Shown: piece after piece, positions 1 to 11,612 of the stretch
Layout of the letters: every line of letters begins with the position of its first letter
Position numbering within the stretch: position 1 is the stretch's first letter
DNA from: Monodelphis domestica
Taxonomy: Eukaryota; Chordata; Mammalia; Didelphimorphia; Didelphidae
Direction: 5' to 3'
Assembly: GCF_027887165.1 (NCBI RefSeq)
Contig: NC_077234.1
Location: forward strand, 169,234,388 to 169,298,387
Length of the DNA: 64,000 nt
Program-made: the position numbers and the translations under genes
The notes under the pieces: model-generated
Seen by the model: only the letters and a program-made list of their open reading frames with translations
Database searches by the model: none
Told to the model about the DNA's origin: nothing

Positions 1-275
1 TGTTTATTAGGCATCCAATGGAAGGCTTGAGATCTAATACAAAAGACTATAAATGATCACTAGTGCAAATATTAATAATATGGAAATAGGTCTTGATCAA
101 TGACACATGTAAAACCCAGTGGAATTGCTTGTTGGCTATGGGAGGGGGTTGGGAAGAGGGAAGAGAAAGAACATGAATCTTGTAACCATGGAAAAATGTT
201 CTTAATTAATTAAAAGATTTTAAAGCAAAAAAATGTAAAGATAAATAAATAATTACAAGTTTAAAACAAAATAAA
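1..275 (+). mobile_element. L1 LINE 3' UTR and A-rich tail
   Basis: Matches the 3' UTR of the L1 at 7800-7985 in the same orientation: a tract on day-to-day L1 wording 'aatgatca...tagtgcaaat', then 'atggaaatagg', 'cagtggaattgct', a G-rich stretch, 'catgaatcttgtaacca' and an A-rich end. No ORF2 sequence is present before it, so the copy is truncated or starts outside the window. Confidence 0.8.
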
Positions 276-1297
276 AAAAGATCTAATTTGAAGCACCAAG
301 GGACAAGGGCAAGGAGAGAATGGGGCAATGGAAGAGGGTATCAGGACAAAAGAAATCGCCTGGGTATAAATTGACAGAGAGGGTCTCAGTCATCAGAATG
401 GAGATCAGCTCTGCTATGTTATAGTCTTCAGGCCATAGCAAGAAGTGGGGGTTCATCATTCCATAATGATCCTGAGAGAAGCTGCCCTCTGGATTTGGCA
501 CTCTGAGATTCTGCCTACCTCTCATTACTTCTTCTTGTTGAAATGGAGGAATCCTTGCACTTTTGTCACCTTCACGCTAGTTTGGCACAAAGGCCATAGG
601 TTTGATAGGGAAGGAATAGATTTTTTATCTTTGCTCTCTTTTCTGCTGTCCCAGGCAGAAAGTTGTTAAGAGCTGGCTAGCAAAGCCTCTTAGGTGCAAG
701 CATAGTTCTTGAAAGTGTAAGGGGGGAGTTTTCAGTAACTTTCCCTGTCCCCTATCTTTATGGGAAGGGAGTTTTCTTGTACTCACTCCAAGGTGCTTCC
801 TTGGGGGCATGACTCCCTCCCTGGTTTTACCCTTGGTCATCTCCCCATCATCACAAGGAATGGTTTACTTTCTAGCCATACATCTGTCAAAAGAGATTAA
901 TGGCAGATGCTGTCAAACATCTGGCATCCACTGATTCTCATTTAGCACCATGCCTGGCACACAGTTGACACTGAATGAATGTTTATTGATTGATTGATTG
1001 ATTTTCATGGCCAGAGAAACCTTGATAAAAGTATTTTCCCTGATACCAGGATATTTTTAAAATCAATAAATTCTCTCCCTTTGAATATAAACCCCCAACC
1101 CATTTAGGGTGACATGAGAACTATTTTAAATATCTCTCCCTTTTTAGGTTTTTCTCAACTTCTCAGTCAATATATCATCTAAGCACTAGAACACACTGTT
1201 TAGTAATTAAGCATGGTTTTATTAACATAAAGATGAAAATAAATTAAGATTAAAAAAAAGACTCCTATGGGCTCCAATGTTTCTTTAAAAAAAAAAA
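276..1297. other. No gene; unassigned sequence with a SINE/L2-type tail
   Basis: No convincing coding region. Around 930-1006 there is a short 3' tail of the MIR/L2 kind ('caccatgcctggcacac', then a 'gaatgaatgtttattg' ending) that runs into a short ATTG microsatellite. The rest is unassigned. Confidence 0.5.
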
Positions 1298-1474
1298 AAC
1301 CCTAACCTTCAGCCTAGTGTCAATTCTAAGACAGAAAAGCACCAAGGGCTAGGCAACTGGGGTTAAGTGACTTAAACAGGGTCATCCAGTTAGGAAGTAT
1401 ATGAGGCCATGTTTGAACCTGGGTCCTCCTGACTGTACAGCCTGTCGCTCTATCCACTATATTACCTAGCTTTC
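1298..1474 (-). repeat. tRNA-derived marsupial SINE, second tail type
   Basis: On the minus strand this reads as a tRNA-like head ('gctaggtaatatag', 'ggatagagcgacagg'), the body 'gttcaaacatgg' and 'gacccTgtttaagtcactt', and the tail 'attgacactaggctgaagg' ending in AGGGTTT. It is the same family as the copies at 10367, 20524, 37612 and 49093. Confidence 0.85.
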
Positions 1475-3555
1475 TTGACCTACAACTTTCACAGCCCATG
1501 AGAGAGGCAGAAAGGTTATCCTCTCTTCCCATGTACTGTGGAGGAAGGAGAGAGAGGGTACCCTTTGAGCTGGAATAAGCCTCCTAACTGATAAATACCT
1601 CTCATATTTGTTCTGGATCACCACCCATTGGACCATCCTGGTCTTTATTTAGCTCTGCATATCTTTACTGGCTCCCATTGCCTGTGTCCTGCATTACAGG
1701 GACGGAAGATGTGTGTTCTACTTCTCTCTTTCTCTCTCCATGGTTCTTCAGGATCATTATTGCCACCGTTGCTTGTTGGCAGCGCCATTTTCCCTTATCT
1801 TCCCATACTCATGACAAGTCAGAAGTAGCTGAAGAAGCAAGTGCCTATGCCAATACATCATCCTCAAGCTCGTCACCAATGGAAAGGACATTATAGTATT
1901 CTGTGGGGCCTGAAATGTTGCAATCTTTTGGAAAAAAAACTGGGGCACATTTGATATCTGTAAGATATATCACAAATATAAAAAATCAGCCTTCAAAAAA
2001 AAAGGATAATTCTACTATTATCATATATCAAAATCACATCAAAAGTATATGTAGTCAATAAAGTACAATGTAAATATCACATGTCAGGGCATTTAGTCAA
2101 GTAAATATCTAAATTCATGCAGGCTATATTATGTGCATATGAATAATAATTTTTTTCATTTTTTACAATAAATTATTAATACCTATTGTTCAGAAGAAAT
2201 AAAATAAGGAACAAAACAATGCAACAGGACTATCAATAGACCTGCAAAATGACAAAACATGAATGAAAGGCAGTTTATAGATAAATGAAGAGCAAAACTC
2301 TGCATAGCTAAGAAACACGGCTACAGAATATGCACGATCTAGGTATATAAGCAAAGAAACCTGAATAAAAAATAACAAAACAGAAACATTCTAAAAAAAT
2401 GAGTATTACTACTACAGTCAGTCTAAATTTGTAATCTTTTTTTTTTTCTATAATATTCTAAGTAATGCCATTTACAGCTCAAATAGAACTAGATGTCTTG
2501 TAGTCTCCTGTCCTTCTGTCCCTACAACTGAGTTAGCTGATAAAAACTCCTCGCCTCTCCTCAGATGTATCGCTTTGCATTCCTAAATGTGAATTTGTGG
2601 AGGGACCAGGCTTCTACAGGGGTTAAGTTCTGGAAATTGTCCCTAGATCCTAGGAGTCTCTTTGATGGGATTCTAGTTTGGGAAGATACTGCCTCTGAAT
2701 TCAGTCCTGTCTACTTGTTTAAACAGATTGTTCTTGGGCTATAAGTCACAGAATTTTCATCACTTGAAATACCACTTTCTGCTCCATTGTCAGGTTCAAA
2801 ATGTCTATGTACATGAAAGTGACCAAATAAAATGATGTTTAAAAGGAAAAAAAATTGTCTATTTACAAAGAGAGATGAGCATTTTTACTTGGTCCTTTTT
2901 GCAGACTACCAATCACTTGTCCTCCTGATCATCAGTCTTCGTCTATAGGCATGTTACCATGAAGCTGACCATAGTGAATTGTCTTTATAAGGCTCCTGCC
3001 ATATTCTGTAAATAGATAAGATACCTGGTTCCCCTACAATTAGGTTTTTGAGGAGCTTTCCAACAATCCTGTCTCTTTTTTTTACATCCTATGAACAACA
3101 GTGCTTCTAAATAAACTGTCTTCTTAATGAAGGTCTTAACAGAGAACTCAATCACTTCTCACGCTCTCAGACTGCAGTTTTCTGTTGAAGAATTAAATAA
3201 CAAAAGAATTTAGGGCAGAGCGCCAGTATGGATGAGGAAAGAGGAATGATACCAACCTGGGACTGGTTCTGTTCCTCTGCAAGCCAATTGGGTCAGGGAT
3301 GAAGGCAAATGAAACGTGAATTCTCCAGTGCGGAAGACTAAAATAGCCTTAATGTCCAATCCAGGAGGTCCCACCATTAAAGGGGAAAGACTTAGAAAGT
3401 GAAAGGGGGGAGGGGAGTACATAAAAAATAATACTGAATTGTCAAAGATCCCCCTGGGGAAGAAAATTTAGTTAAAGCCTAAGCAAAAGAATAGAAGTCA
3501 ATAGGGAAGATGGTAAAGTAAAAGGGAAAATGGACACCAAAGCTTCTAAATGAAT
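1475..3555. other. No gene; unassigned AT-rich sequence
   Basis: Only short frames occur here and none resembles a known protein. There is no clear SINE or LINE body. The stretch 2440-2860 is less AT-rich but still unrecognised. It may hold old decayed repeats. Confidence 0.4.
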
Positions 3556-3735
3556 ACAGACATCTTTAAAGAATTATTGCATTTATGTATAACAAACAAC
3601 AAACTGCTTGCCTTCTCAAGGAGGAGGAAGGGAATGCATGGAGGAAAAGAATTTGGAACTCAAATTTTTTAAAAATAAATGTAAAAAATTGTTCTTACCT
3701 ATAATTGGGAAAACAAAATACTTAAAACAAAAAAA
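3556..3735 (+). mobile_element. L1-type LINE 3' end (second 3' UTR subtype)
   Basis: Contains 'cttctcaaggaggaggaag', 'gaatttggaactcaaa', then T/A-rich 'ttgttcttacctataattg' and an A-rich end. This is a 3' UTR pattern I associate with marsupial L1. It differs from the subtype at 1-275 and 7800-7985. Confidence 0.6.
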
Positions 3736-4764
3736 TAATTCTTGTATTTAAAAAAGAAATTTAACCAATACCTGATAAAGAGGGTAAAATGCACACCCAG
3801 GAAGGCATTGAACTATATCAGGGTATTGCTAAATGGTTCAAGAAAGATATAACACTATTTAAAGCAGTAGTTAAATGTAAATTAATGGTAGCATTCATGT
3901 CCTCTGTAGCACACATAATTAACAGAAGATAAAACTTTATTCCACAGTGATGCTTCTCTCTAAGGAGACAAAAATGAAACCAACTGATTAGGAATACAAT
4001 TATATTAAAGTGAAGGATAATCTGTTAGGGTGGGGGTGTAAGGGAAAATATAACGCTAATAGGTCATGGCTTCCACAGAAGGAAAACACATTGGTTTTGA
4101 ACACAGGATGAATAGAGACTTTATAAAGATTTTAGGTCTCTTAGCAGAGCACACCAAGTCAAAAGACCTGATCACCATTATGAAAAATTAATGCAATAAA
4201 ACTGCCTAGAATTTCTGAGCATAGAAAACAAAACCATTGAAGCAATACAGAGATCACTGGAAGAGAAAATAACTTATGTTGCAAACTCTAAGAGACACAT
4301 GATCTTTAAATTTAACAATGCCATCAACAAATTAATCAAGTGAACAAAAGAAAGAAACTTGAATAATGGAAAACCATTTTGCAACCACCAGGTACTAAAG
4401 AAAGAAAATATCTTTGTAATTAAAAAAATATAATAGCGTAAAAAGTGGCAAATGGCAGGGAGAGATTTAATGGTGATGAAAATAGAGCCTGTGTGAGTAG
4501 ACTTTCCTTAAATGAATTAAGCAAAAATAACTGAAAAAAGAAAAAGGACTAATACTAAAGAGGAAAGGGAACAAATGAAATATTAATTCAGAAAAAGTAA
4601 CATTAGGAACGAATGTAGAAAGGATAAACCTATTTCTTGTCATTTTAAATGTGAGTGAATTTTAAAGTTCAATAAAATGAGAGACAAAATGGATGAGAAA
4701 TCAAAACCCCATTTTCTGTTGCTTATGAGAAACAAATTGTGTCTGTTACTTTTTAAAGTAATGA
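3736..4764. other. No gene; AT-rich, probably old L1-derived
   Basis: No intact frame. A-rich plus-strand phrases such as 'aaaaccattgaagcaatac' resemble decayed L1 ORF2, but the match is too weak to mark domains. Confidence 0.35.
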
Positions 4765-7700
4765 CATACTCATATGGCAATCTAGGTGATATGGATGAAT
4801 ACTTACAAAAACATAAATTACCTAGACTAACAGAGGAAGAAATAGACTACCTAAACAATCCCATATCAGAAAAAGAAATTGAACAAGCCATCAAAGAACT
4901 CCATAAGAAAAAATCCCCAGGTCCAGAGGGATTCACAAATGAATTCTATCAAACATTCAAAGAACAACTTACCCCAATATTATACAAACTATTTGACAGA
5001 ATAAACCAAGAAAGGGTTCTACCAAATTCCTTTTACTACACAAATATGGTACCGATTCCAAAGCCAGGCAGGTCAAACACAGAGAAAGAAAACTACAGAC
5101 CAATCTCCTTAATGATCATAGATGCAAAAATCTTAAATAGAATAGTAGCAAAAAGACTCCAGCAAGTGATCAGGAGGGTTATTCACTATGACCAGGTAGG
5201 ATTCATACCAGGAATCCAATATTAGGAAAACCATCCACATAATTGACCAGATTAACAAGCAAACCAACAAAAATCACACAATTATCTCAATAGATGCAGA
5301 AAAAGCCTTTGACAAAATACAACACCCATTCCTATTGAAAACACTAGAAAGTATAAGAATAGAAGGGCCTTTCCTAAAACTAATAAACCGTATATATCTA
5401 AAACCATCAGCAAACATCATCTGCAATGGGGATAAAACTAGAAGCCTTCCCAATAAGATCAGGAGTGAAACAAGGATGCCCATTATCACCTCTATTATTT
5501 GACATTGTACTAGAAACACTAGCTGTAGCAATTAGAGAAGAAAAAGAAATTGAAGGCATTAAAATAGGCAAGAAGGAGACCAAACTATATCTCTTTGCAG
5601 ATGATATGATGGTTTACTTAAGGAATCCTAAAGAATCAACCAAAAAGCTAGTCAAAATAATCAACAACTTTAGCAAAGTTGAAGGATATAATATAAACCT
5701 GCATAAATCATCAGCATTTCTATATATCTCTAACCCATTTCAGCAGCAAGAATTAGAAAGAGAAATCCCATTTAAAATCATCCTAGACAATATAAAATAC
5801 TTAGGAGTCTATCTGCGGAGACAAACACAGGAACTATATGAACACAACTACAAAACACTCTGCACACAATTAAGACTAGATCTAAACAACTGGAAAAACA
5901 TTGATTGCTCATGGGTATAAAAATGGAGATTTAAACCCCAGATTTTAATCCCCAGAAGTCCTTGGAACTTCCCAGAATTCACCAGAATCTCACCTGAGTG
6001 AGAGAACAAAATGGGTGTTTAAACTGATTGTACTGCCTACTGCCTCCCTCTCTCCCTGCTTCTGCTTCCAAGCACACGCGCCTCTCAAGATGTAGAGTAC
6101 GTGGTTGTGAATGGGCTCTGGGCCTAGGCATTTCCCTTTCTTATTTTGCATTTTCTTTATTTCTTAATTATAATAATCTTTAATAAACCTCATAAAATAT
6201 AAAATACCTTTAGTAGAAAAAACTAATTTTAATTGTTACATGGGTAGAACAAGCTAACATAATAAAAATGACTATCGTACCCAAATTAGTTTTATTTAGC
6301 GCCATATCCATTGAACTACCAAAAATCTTTTTTTACTGAATTAGAAATCACCATAAGAAAGTTCATTTGGAAGGACAAAGGATCAAGAATACCCAGGGAA
6401 ATAATGAAAAAAATGCAAAGGAAGGAGGACTTGCAGTCCCAGATCTCAAACTCTATTATAAAGCAGTGGTTGTCAAAACAATATGGTACTGGCTAAGAGA
6501 CACAAAGGAGGATCAGTGGAATATACTTGGGGTAAATGACCTCAGCAAGACAGTCTAGGATAAGCCCAAAGGTCCAAGCTTTTGGTACCAAAACCCACTA
6601 TTTGATACAAACTACTGGGAAAATTGGAAGACAGTGTGGGAGAGATTAGGTTTGGATCAACACCTCACGCCCTACACCAAGATACACTCAGATTGGGTGA
6701 ATGACCTGAATATAAAGAAGGAAACTATAAGCAAATTAGGTGAATACAGAATATTATATATAGCAGATCTTTGGGAAAGGAAAGACTTTCAAACCAAGCA
6801 AGAGCTAGAAAAAATCACAAAATGTAAAATCAATAATTTTGATTATATCAAATCAAAAAGTTTCTGTACAAACAAAACTAATGCATCCAAAATTAGAAGG
6901 GAAGCAACAAATTGGGAAACAATCTTCATTCCAAAAACATCTGACAAAGGTCTAATTACTCAAATTTATTAAGAGCTAAATCAATTGTACAAAAAATCAA
7001 GTGATTTTCCAATTGATAAATGGGCAAGGGACATGAATAGGCAATTTTCAGTTAAAGAAATCAAAACTATTAATAAACACATGAAAAAGTGTTCTAAATC
7101 TCTTATAATCATAGAGTTGCAAATAAAAACAACTTTGTGGTATCACCTCACACCTAGCAGATTGGCTAACATGACAGCAAAGGGAAGTAATAAATGCTGG
7201 AGGGGATGTGGCAAAGTCATTCAAAGGATATTAATGCATTACTGGTGGAGTTGTGAATTGATTCAGCCATTCTGAATGGCGATTTGGAACTATGCCCAAA
7301 GAGAGCTAAAAGACTGTCTGCCCTTTGATCCAGCCATAGCACTGCTAACCCCAAACCCCAACCCCCAAAGAGATAATAAGGAAAAAGACTTGTACACGAA
7401 TATTCATAGCTGCTCTCTTTGTGGTGGCAAAAAACTGGAAAATGAGGGGATGTCCTTCAATTGGGGAATGGCTGAACAAATTGTGGTATATGTTGGTGAT
7501 GGAATACTATTGTGCTCAAAGGAATAATAAAGTGGAGGAATTCCATGGAGACTGGAACAACCTCCAGGAAGTGATGCAGAGTGAGAGGAGCAAAACCAGG
7601 AGAACAGTGTACACAGCGACTGATACACTGTGGTACAATCGAATGTAATGGACTTCTCCATTGGTGGCAATGCAATGATCCTGAACAACCCAGAGAGATC

Positions 7701-7985
7701 TACAAGAAAGAACACTATCCACCTTCAGAGGAAAATGAATGGGAGTAAAAACATTAAAGAAAAACTACTGCTTGATTACATGGGTCAACTGGAGATGTAG
7801 ACTCTAAATGATCATCCTAGTGCAGACATCAACAACATGGAAATAGGTTCTAATCAGGGACATATGTACCCAGTGAAATTGCTACAGGAAGGGTGAGGGG
7901 AGGGGAGGGAGAGAAATAATATGATTCTTGTAATCAAGGGATAATGTTCTAAATTGACTAAATAAATTAATTTAAAAATAAAATA
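4765..7985 (+). mobile_element. L1 LINE, 5'-truncated ORF2 plus 3' UTR
   Basis: A 5'-truncated L1 that begins inside the reverse transcriptase part of ORF2. Translated blocks show '[19 protein letters not shown]', 'VPIPKPG', 'ENYRPISL', the RT active-site box 'LFADDMM' (about 5591-5611) and the far C-terminal 'LTPSRLANM' and 'CWRGCGKV' region (about 7150-7215). The 3' UTR and A-rich tail end near 7985. The endonuclease domain is missing. ORF2 is not functional: there is an in-frame stop at 5223-5225, the frame changes before 5426, and further stops lie at 6970-6972 and 7273-7275. A solo LTR interrupts it at 5916-6240. The LINE therefore predates that LTR. Confidence 0.95.
5916..6240 (+). mobile_element. 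Solo LTR of an endogenous retrovirus inside the L1
   Basis: This 325-bp insertion splits the L1 ORF2 between the codons for '...IDCSWV' and the downstream '...ANIIKMT' region. It is flanked by a 4-bp direct repeat, tggg (5912-5915 and 6241-6244), and carries an AATAAA polyadenylation signal at about 6182-6187 close to its 3' end, so it reads on the plus strand. No internal retroviral sequence is present, which fits a solo LTR left by LTR-LTR recombination. A 4-bp target repeat suits a class I (gammaretrovirus-like) element. Confidence 0.75.
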
Positions 7986-8560
7986 AAATGAGTATAACCC
8001 CCCTAAATAAAATACAGTAATGACATACTCAATAAAAATGAGTAGCTGGATCAAAATGTAATTATACACTAGGAAAGTCCAAAAAAATCAGGAGTTGAAA
8101 TGATGACAAAGAAAAAACAGATAAACAAGAAAATCACATTTTGCTTTTAAAAAAGCACAGAAAACAAATTATCAATATTGAACATATTTTCTCTAATTAT
8201 TTGAGATTGAATTCATAAAGGAAACATTACCTGAATTACATACAGACATAGAGAGTAATACAATAATACCAAAAGAGTAACACAAAAATACCAAAATTAA
8301 TGATGCTTTCTTGGATACAAATTCAGATTCAACAGAAAGCTAATGAAAAAGGAAAATATAAAGTTGAGCAAATTGCTATAGAAACCAAAACTAATAGACT
8401 AATAATATCTTCTAAATTGTACTGCTAAAGAGTATACATATGTCTTAGTGCCATATGTACTTGTTATAAAAACGAACCATATATTAAGGCATGGAGATAG
8501 TTAAAATATTGTCAATTATGTCAAAAGACAGAAATAGTAAATTCTTCCATTTTAGACCAT
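7986..8560. other. No gene; A-rich unassigned sequence
   Basis: A-rich plus-strand sequence between two L1 remnants, possibly part of the older one downstream. No coding or RNA feature seen. Confidence 0.4.
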
Positions 8561-10300
8561 AATGGTATGTTTAAAAATAGTAGTAGGTTCTGGGAGCACC
8601 AACAAACAACACAGACCCAAATGCAACCTTAAACATGAACAAATTAGTCCAATATCAGAACAGGAAACAGAACTAGCTATAAAGAAACCGCTGAAGATAA
8701 AAGATCCAGATCATGGTAGATTTACAGAAGAATTCTATGAAACCTTTAATCAAAAAAAGTACTAATAATCATAAATTATTCTCAGAAATTGAGGAAAATC
8801 ACCGTAACAGATGTCTTTCCTGAGACAAATATAGTTCCCACACCAAAACCATAGAAGGATTAAGTGTAGAACTATATACAAATATCATTAATAAATATTA
8901 ATTCAAAATTTTTGAGTAAATTATTATCAAATAGATGACTGTGATTCATCTAAGAAATCATCCATTATGTTCAAGTTGGATTTATATAATGGATGCAAGG
9001 AAGAGTCGATATTAGGAAAATAATCAATCTACTTAATAATAATATTTTTAAAAATACATACAAAACTACATGTGTGAAATGAAAAGTAAAAACATGAAAG
9101 GCAATTTATATGAACATATTGGTCTACCAGATGATGCAGGGAGGATGGGGAGGGGCTGGCATTCTTGGGGATAGGATTTATCATGTAGATATGAAGAAAA
9201 GTAAGCTAAACATCTAAGAAATTTGTGTCTCATTTATGTACAATCTTCTTTTTCTTTGTATATGGAAATGTTTGATGAAAAAGGAAAAACAATTCATAGC
9301 CTTCATAAAGATGTAATTAAAGTTGATGAAAGAAGAGCAAAAAAGATGAAACTTGAACAAGAAACTCAATTGGGTTAGAATTTTTCTTGGAGAATTGCAA
9401 TAACCCAGTAAACACTATAAGAAACGGATTATTATAGATGATGATTAACAAACATATAAATAAAAATATTTTAAAATAAATTTTTGAATGCTATGATATT
9501 TGAAATCTTGATAAATGAAGACAGTGATATTTTTAAAAACAAATCTGTCTTTATGCAAATTGCCTATTTTAAAAGTGAGCCTATTTTATGAGAAACATCT
9601 TTTAGTTCAGTCCAAGAAATTCAGACCTCATTAAAGAAGAAATAAGTATTAACCAGGCCCTTTATTATGCAACTCACCATAAGACAGAGTCTTAAAAATA
9701 GAAATAATATTCTAAAGCAAAAGATTTAAAAATGCATATACAAAATGTTTATATGATCATAAGTTCACAAATTGAAAGGAACAGACTTAGCATGTAATTG
9801 AGAAAGTAGATAGGTTATTATCATATTGATGTTATGCCCTGGAAAATCTTTCTAGGAATTAAGTGGTAAAACTCAATGAAGGAAAAGAGTGAGCACTGGG
9901 GGGTAAGAGGGGAAATCACATGAGAGTTTCAATAGGTGCAGAAGAAGCCTTTGGCAATTTACAACACTCATTTATGCTAAAACCCTACAAAGTATTGGCA
10001 TAGAGGGATCTTACTATTATAAAAAAGTAACTATCTAAAAACAAAAGCAAGCATTATATTCAATGAAGATATACTATAATTTCTCCCAATAAATATAGGA
10101 ATAAAGCAAGAATTCTTTCTCTTCCCATTATTACTTGATATAATTCTGAATATGCTAGCAATAGCATAAAAAGATAAAAAAAATTAAAGGCATGAATATT
10201 AGTAGAGGATAAAACTTTATTCTTGAATGCTGATGTTTTACTTAAGAAATACATGATGGTTTACTTAAGAAACCCTAGGGAGGGGACAGTATAATCCTAG
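8561..10300 (+). mobile_element. Old, heavily decayed L1 ORF2 remnant
   Basis: At 8640-8760 the frame reads 'ISEQETELAIKKPLKIKD' followed by 'GRFTEEFYETF', clearly the ORF2 segment seen intact-looking at 4860-4960. Around 9920-10000 the nucleotide text matches the 'SIDAEKAFDKIQHPF' part of the RT, and 10080-10290 matches the block just after it. The interval 9050-9900 could not be aligned by eye and may be an insertion or further decay. It is older than the L1 at 4765. Confidence 0.7.
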
Positions 10301-10301
10301 C

Positions 10302-10366
10302 GATGTGGAACAGTGGGTAGAGCTCAGAGCCTGGAATTAGGAAGAATGGCTTCAAGAACTTTACTA
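10302..10366 (+). repeat. SINE head fragment
   Basis: A tRNA-like SINE head ('cgatgtggaacagtgggtag', 'ctggaattaggaag') that stops where the next SINE begins. It looks like an older SINE truncated or invaded by the copy at 10367. Confidence 0.6.
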
Positions 10367-10550
10367 GGGGGCAGCTAGGTAGCTCAGTGTATTGGAAGTC
10401 AGGCTGAGAGATGGGAGGTCCTGGATTCAAATCTGACCTTAGACACATTCCACTTGTGTGACCCTGGGCAAGTCACTGAACCCTCATTGCCTAATGCTTA
10501 CCACTCTTCTGTTTTAGAACCAATAAAGTATTGATTCTAAGACAGAAGGT
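10367..10550 (+). repeat. tRNA-derived marsupial SINE, second tail type
   Basis: A near-complete copy: head 'ggggcagctaggtagctcag', body 'ggattcaaatctgacctt' and 'gtgaccctgggcaagtcact', tail 'aaccaataaagtattgattc' ending in 'taagacagaaggt'. Confidence 0.9.
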
Positions 10551-10552
10551 TC

Positions 10553-11612
10553 ATATTACTTGGCCATTTATCAATTGGGAAATGATGTATATTCTTATAT
10601 ATTCAACTCATTTCTCTATGTATTTGAGAAGTGAGGTCTTTATTAGAGGGCTTGTAAGCAAAATTTCACCATTATGATTAGTGTTTATTATTTTTCATCC
10701 TATTTTCCCTTCCTTGGTTTCTGATCACCATCTCTGCCAATTTGACCTTTACTATTAGGCTCACTCTCCTTCTCTCATCCCCTTCCTCTCCTACTTTCCT
10801 GTAGGGTAAGATAGATTTCTGTACACATTGATTGTGTCTGCTCTTCCTACATTGAGCTAATTCCAATGAAAGCAAGGTTCATGTGCTCCCCTCCCCACCT
10901 CTCTCATCTTTCCCTCCACTGTAAAAATTCTTTCATGCTTCTTTTATACGAGAGAATTTATCCCATCATATTTACCCTTCCTCCTCCTCCCAATGCATTC
11001 CTCTTTCTCATGCCTTAATTTTTTTTATCATCCCATCATATTCAGCTCACACTCCTTCCTTCTGTTTATGTATACCACTTCTAACTGCACTAATAATAAA
11101 TTCTTAGGAGTTGCAAGAATAATCTCCCTGTGTAAGGGTGTAAACATGCTAACCTTACTGATGTCTTTTGATTTCTTTTTATGCTTCTCTTGAGTCTTGT
11201 ATTTGAGAATCAAATTTTCCATTCAGCTCTAGTCTTTTGATCAGGAATGCTTGAAAGTCCTCTATTTCATTCAATACTCCTTTCCCCCCTTAAGGATAAG
11301 GCTCAGTTTTGCTGAATAAGTGATTCTTGTTTACAGTCCTAGCTCCTTTGCTCTCTGGCATATCATATTCCAGCCCCTCCAATCCTTTAATACAGAAGCT
11401 GCTAAATCTTTTGTTATCCTAACTGTGGCTCTGTAATATTTGAATTCTTTCTTTTAGGCTGCTTGCAATAGTTTTTGTTGACCTGGAGGTTCTGGAATTT
11501 GGTTATAATATTCTGGGAGTTATCTTTTGGGGATCTCTTTCAGGAGGTGATCAGTGGAGTTTTGCAATTTCTATTTTGTCCTCTGGTTCTAGAATATCAG
11601 GTTATTTGTGGG
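10553..11612 (-). mobile_element. L1 LINE fragment, antisense, ORF1 and inter-ORF region
   Basis: On the minus strand this matches marsupial L1. 10553-10675 resembles the ORF2 C-terminal segment, 10690-11130 is the pyrimidine-rich (on plus) spacer, and 11150-11612 is ORF1, with text such as 'cttttgatcaggaatgcttg' and 'ggatctctttcaggaggtga' on plus. Frames are short and broken. The jump from ORF2 end to spacer implies an internal deletion or two adjoining copies. Confidence 0.75.
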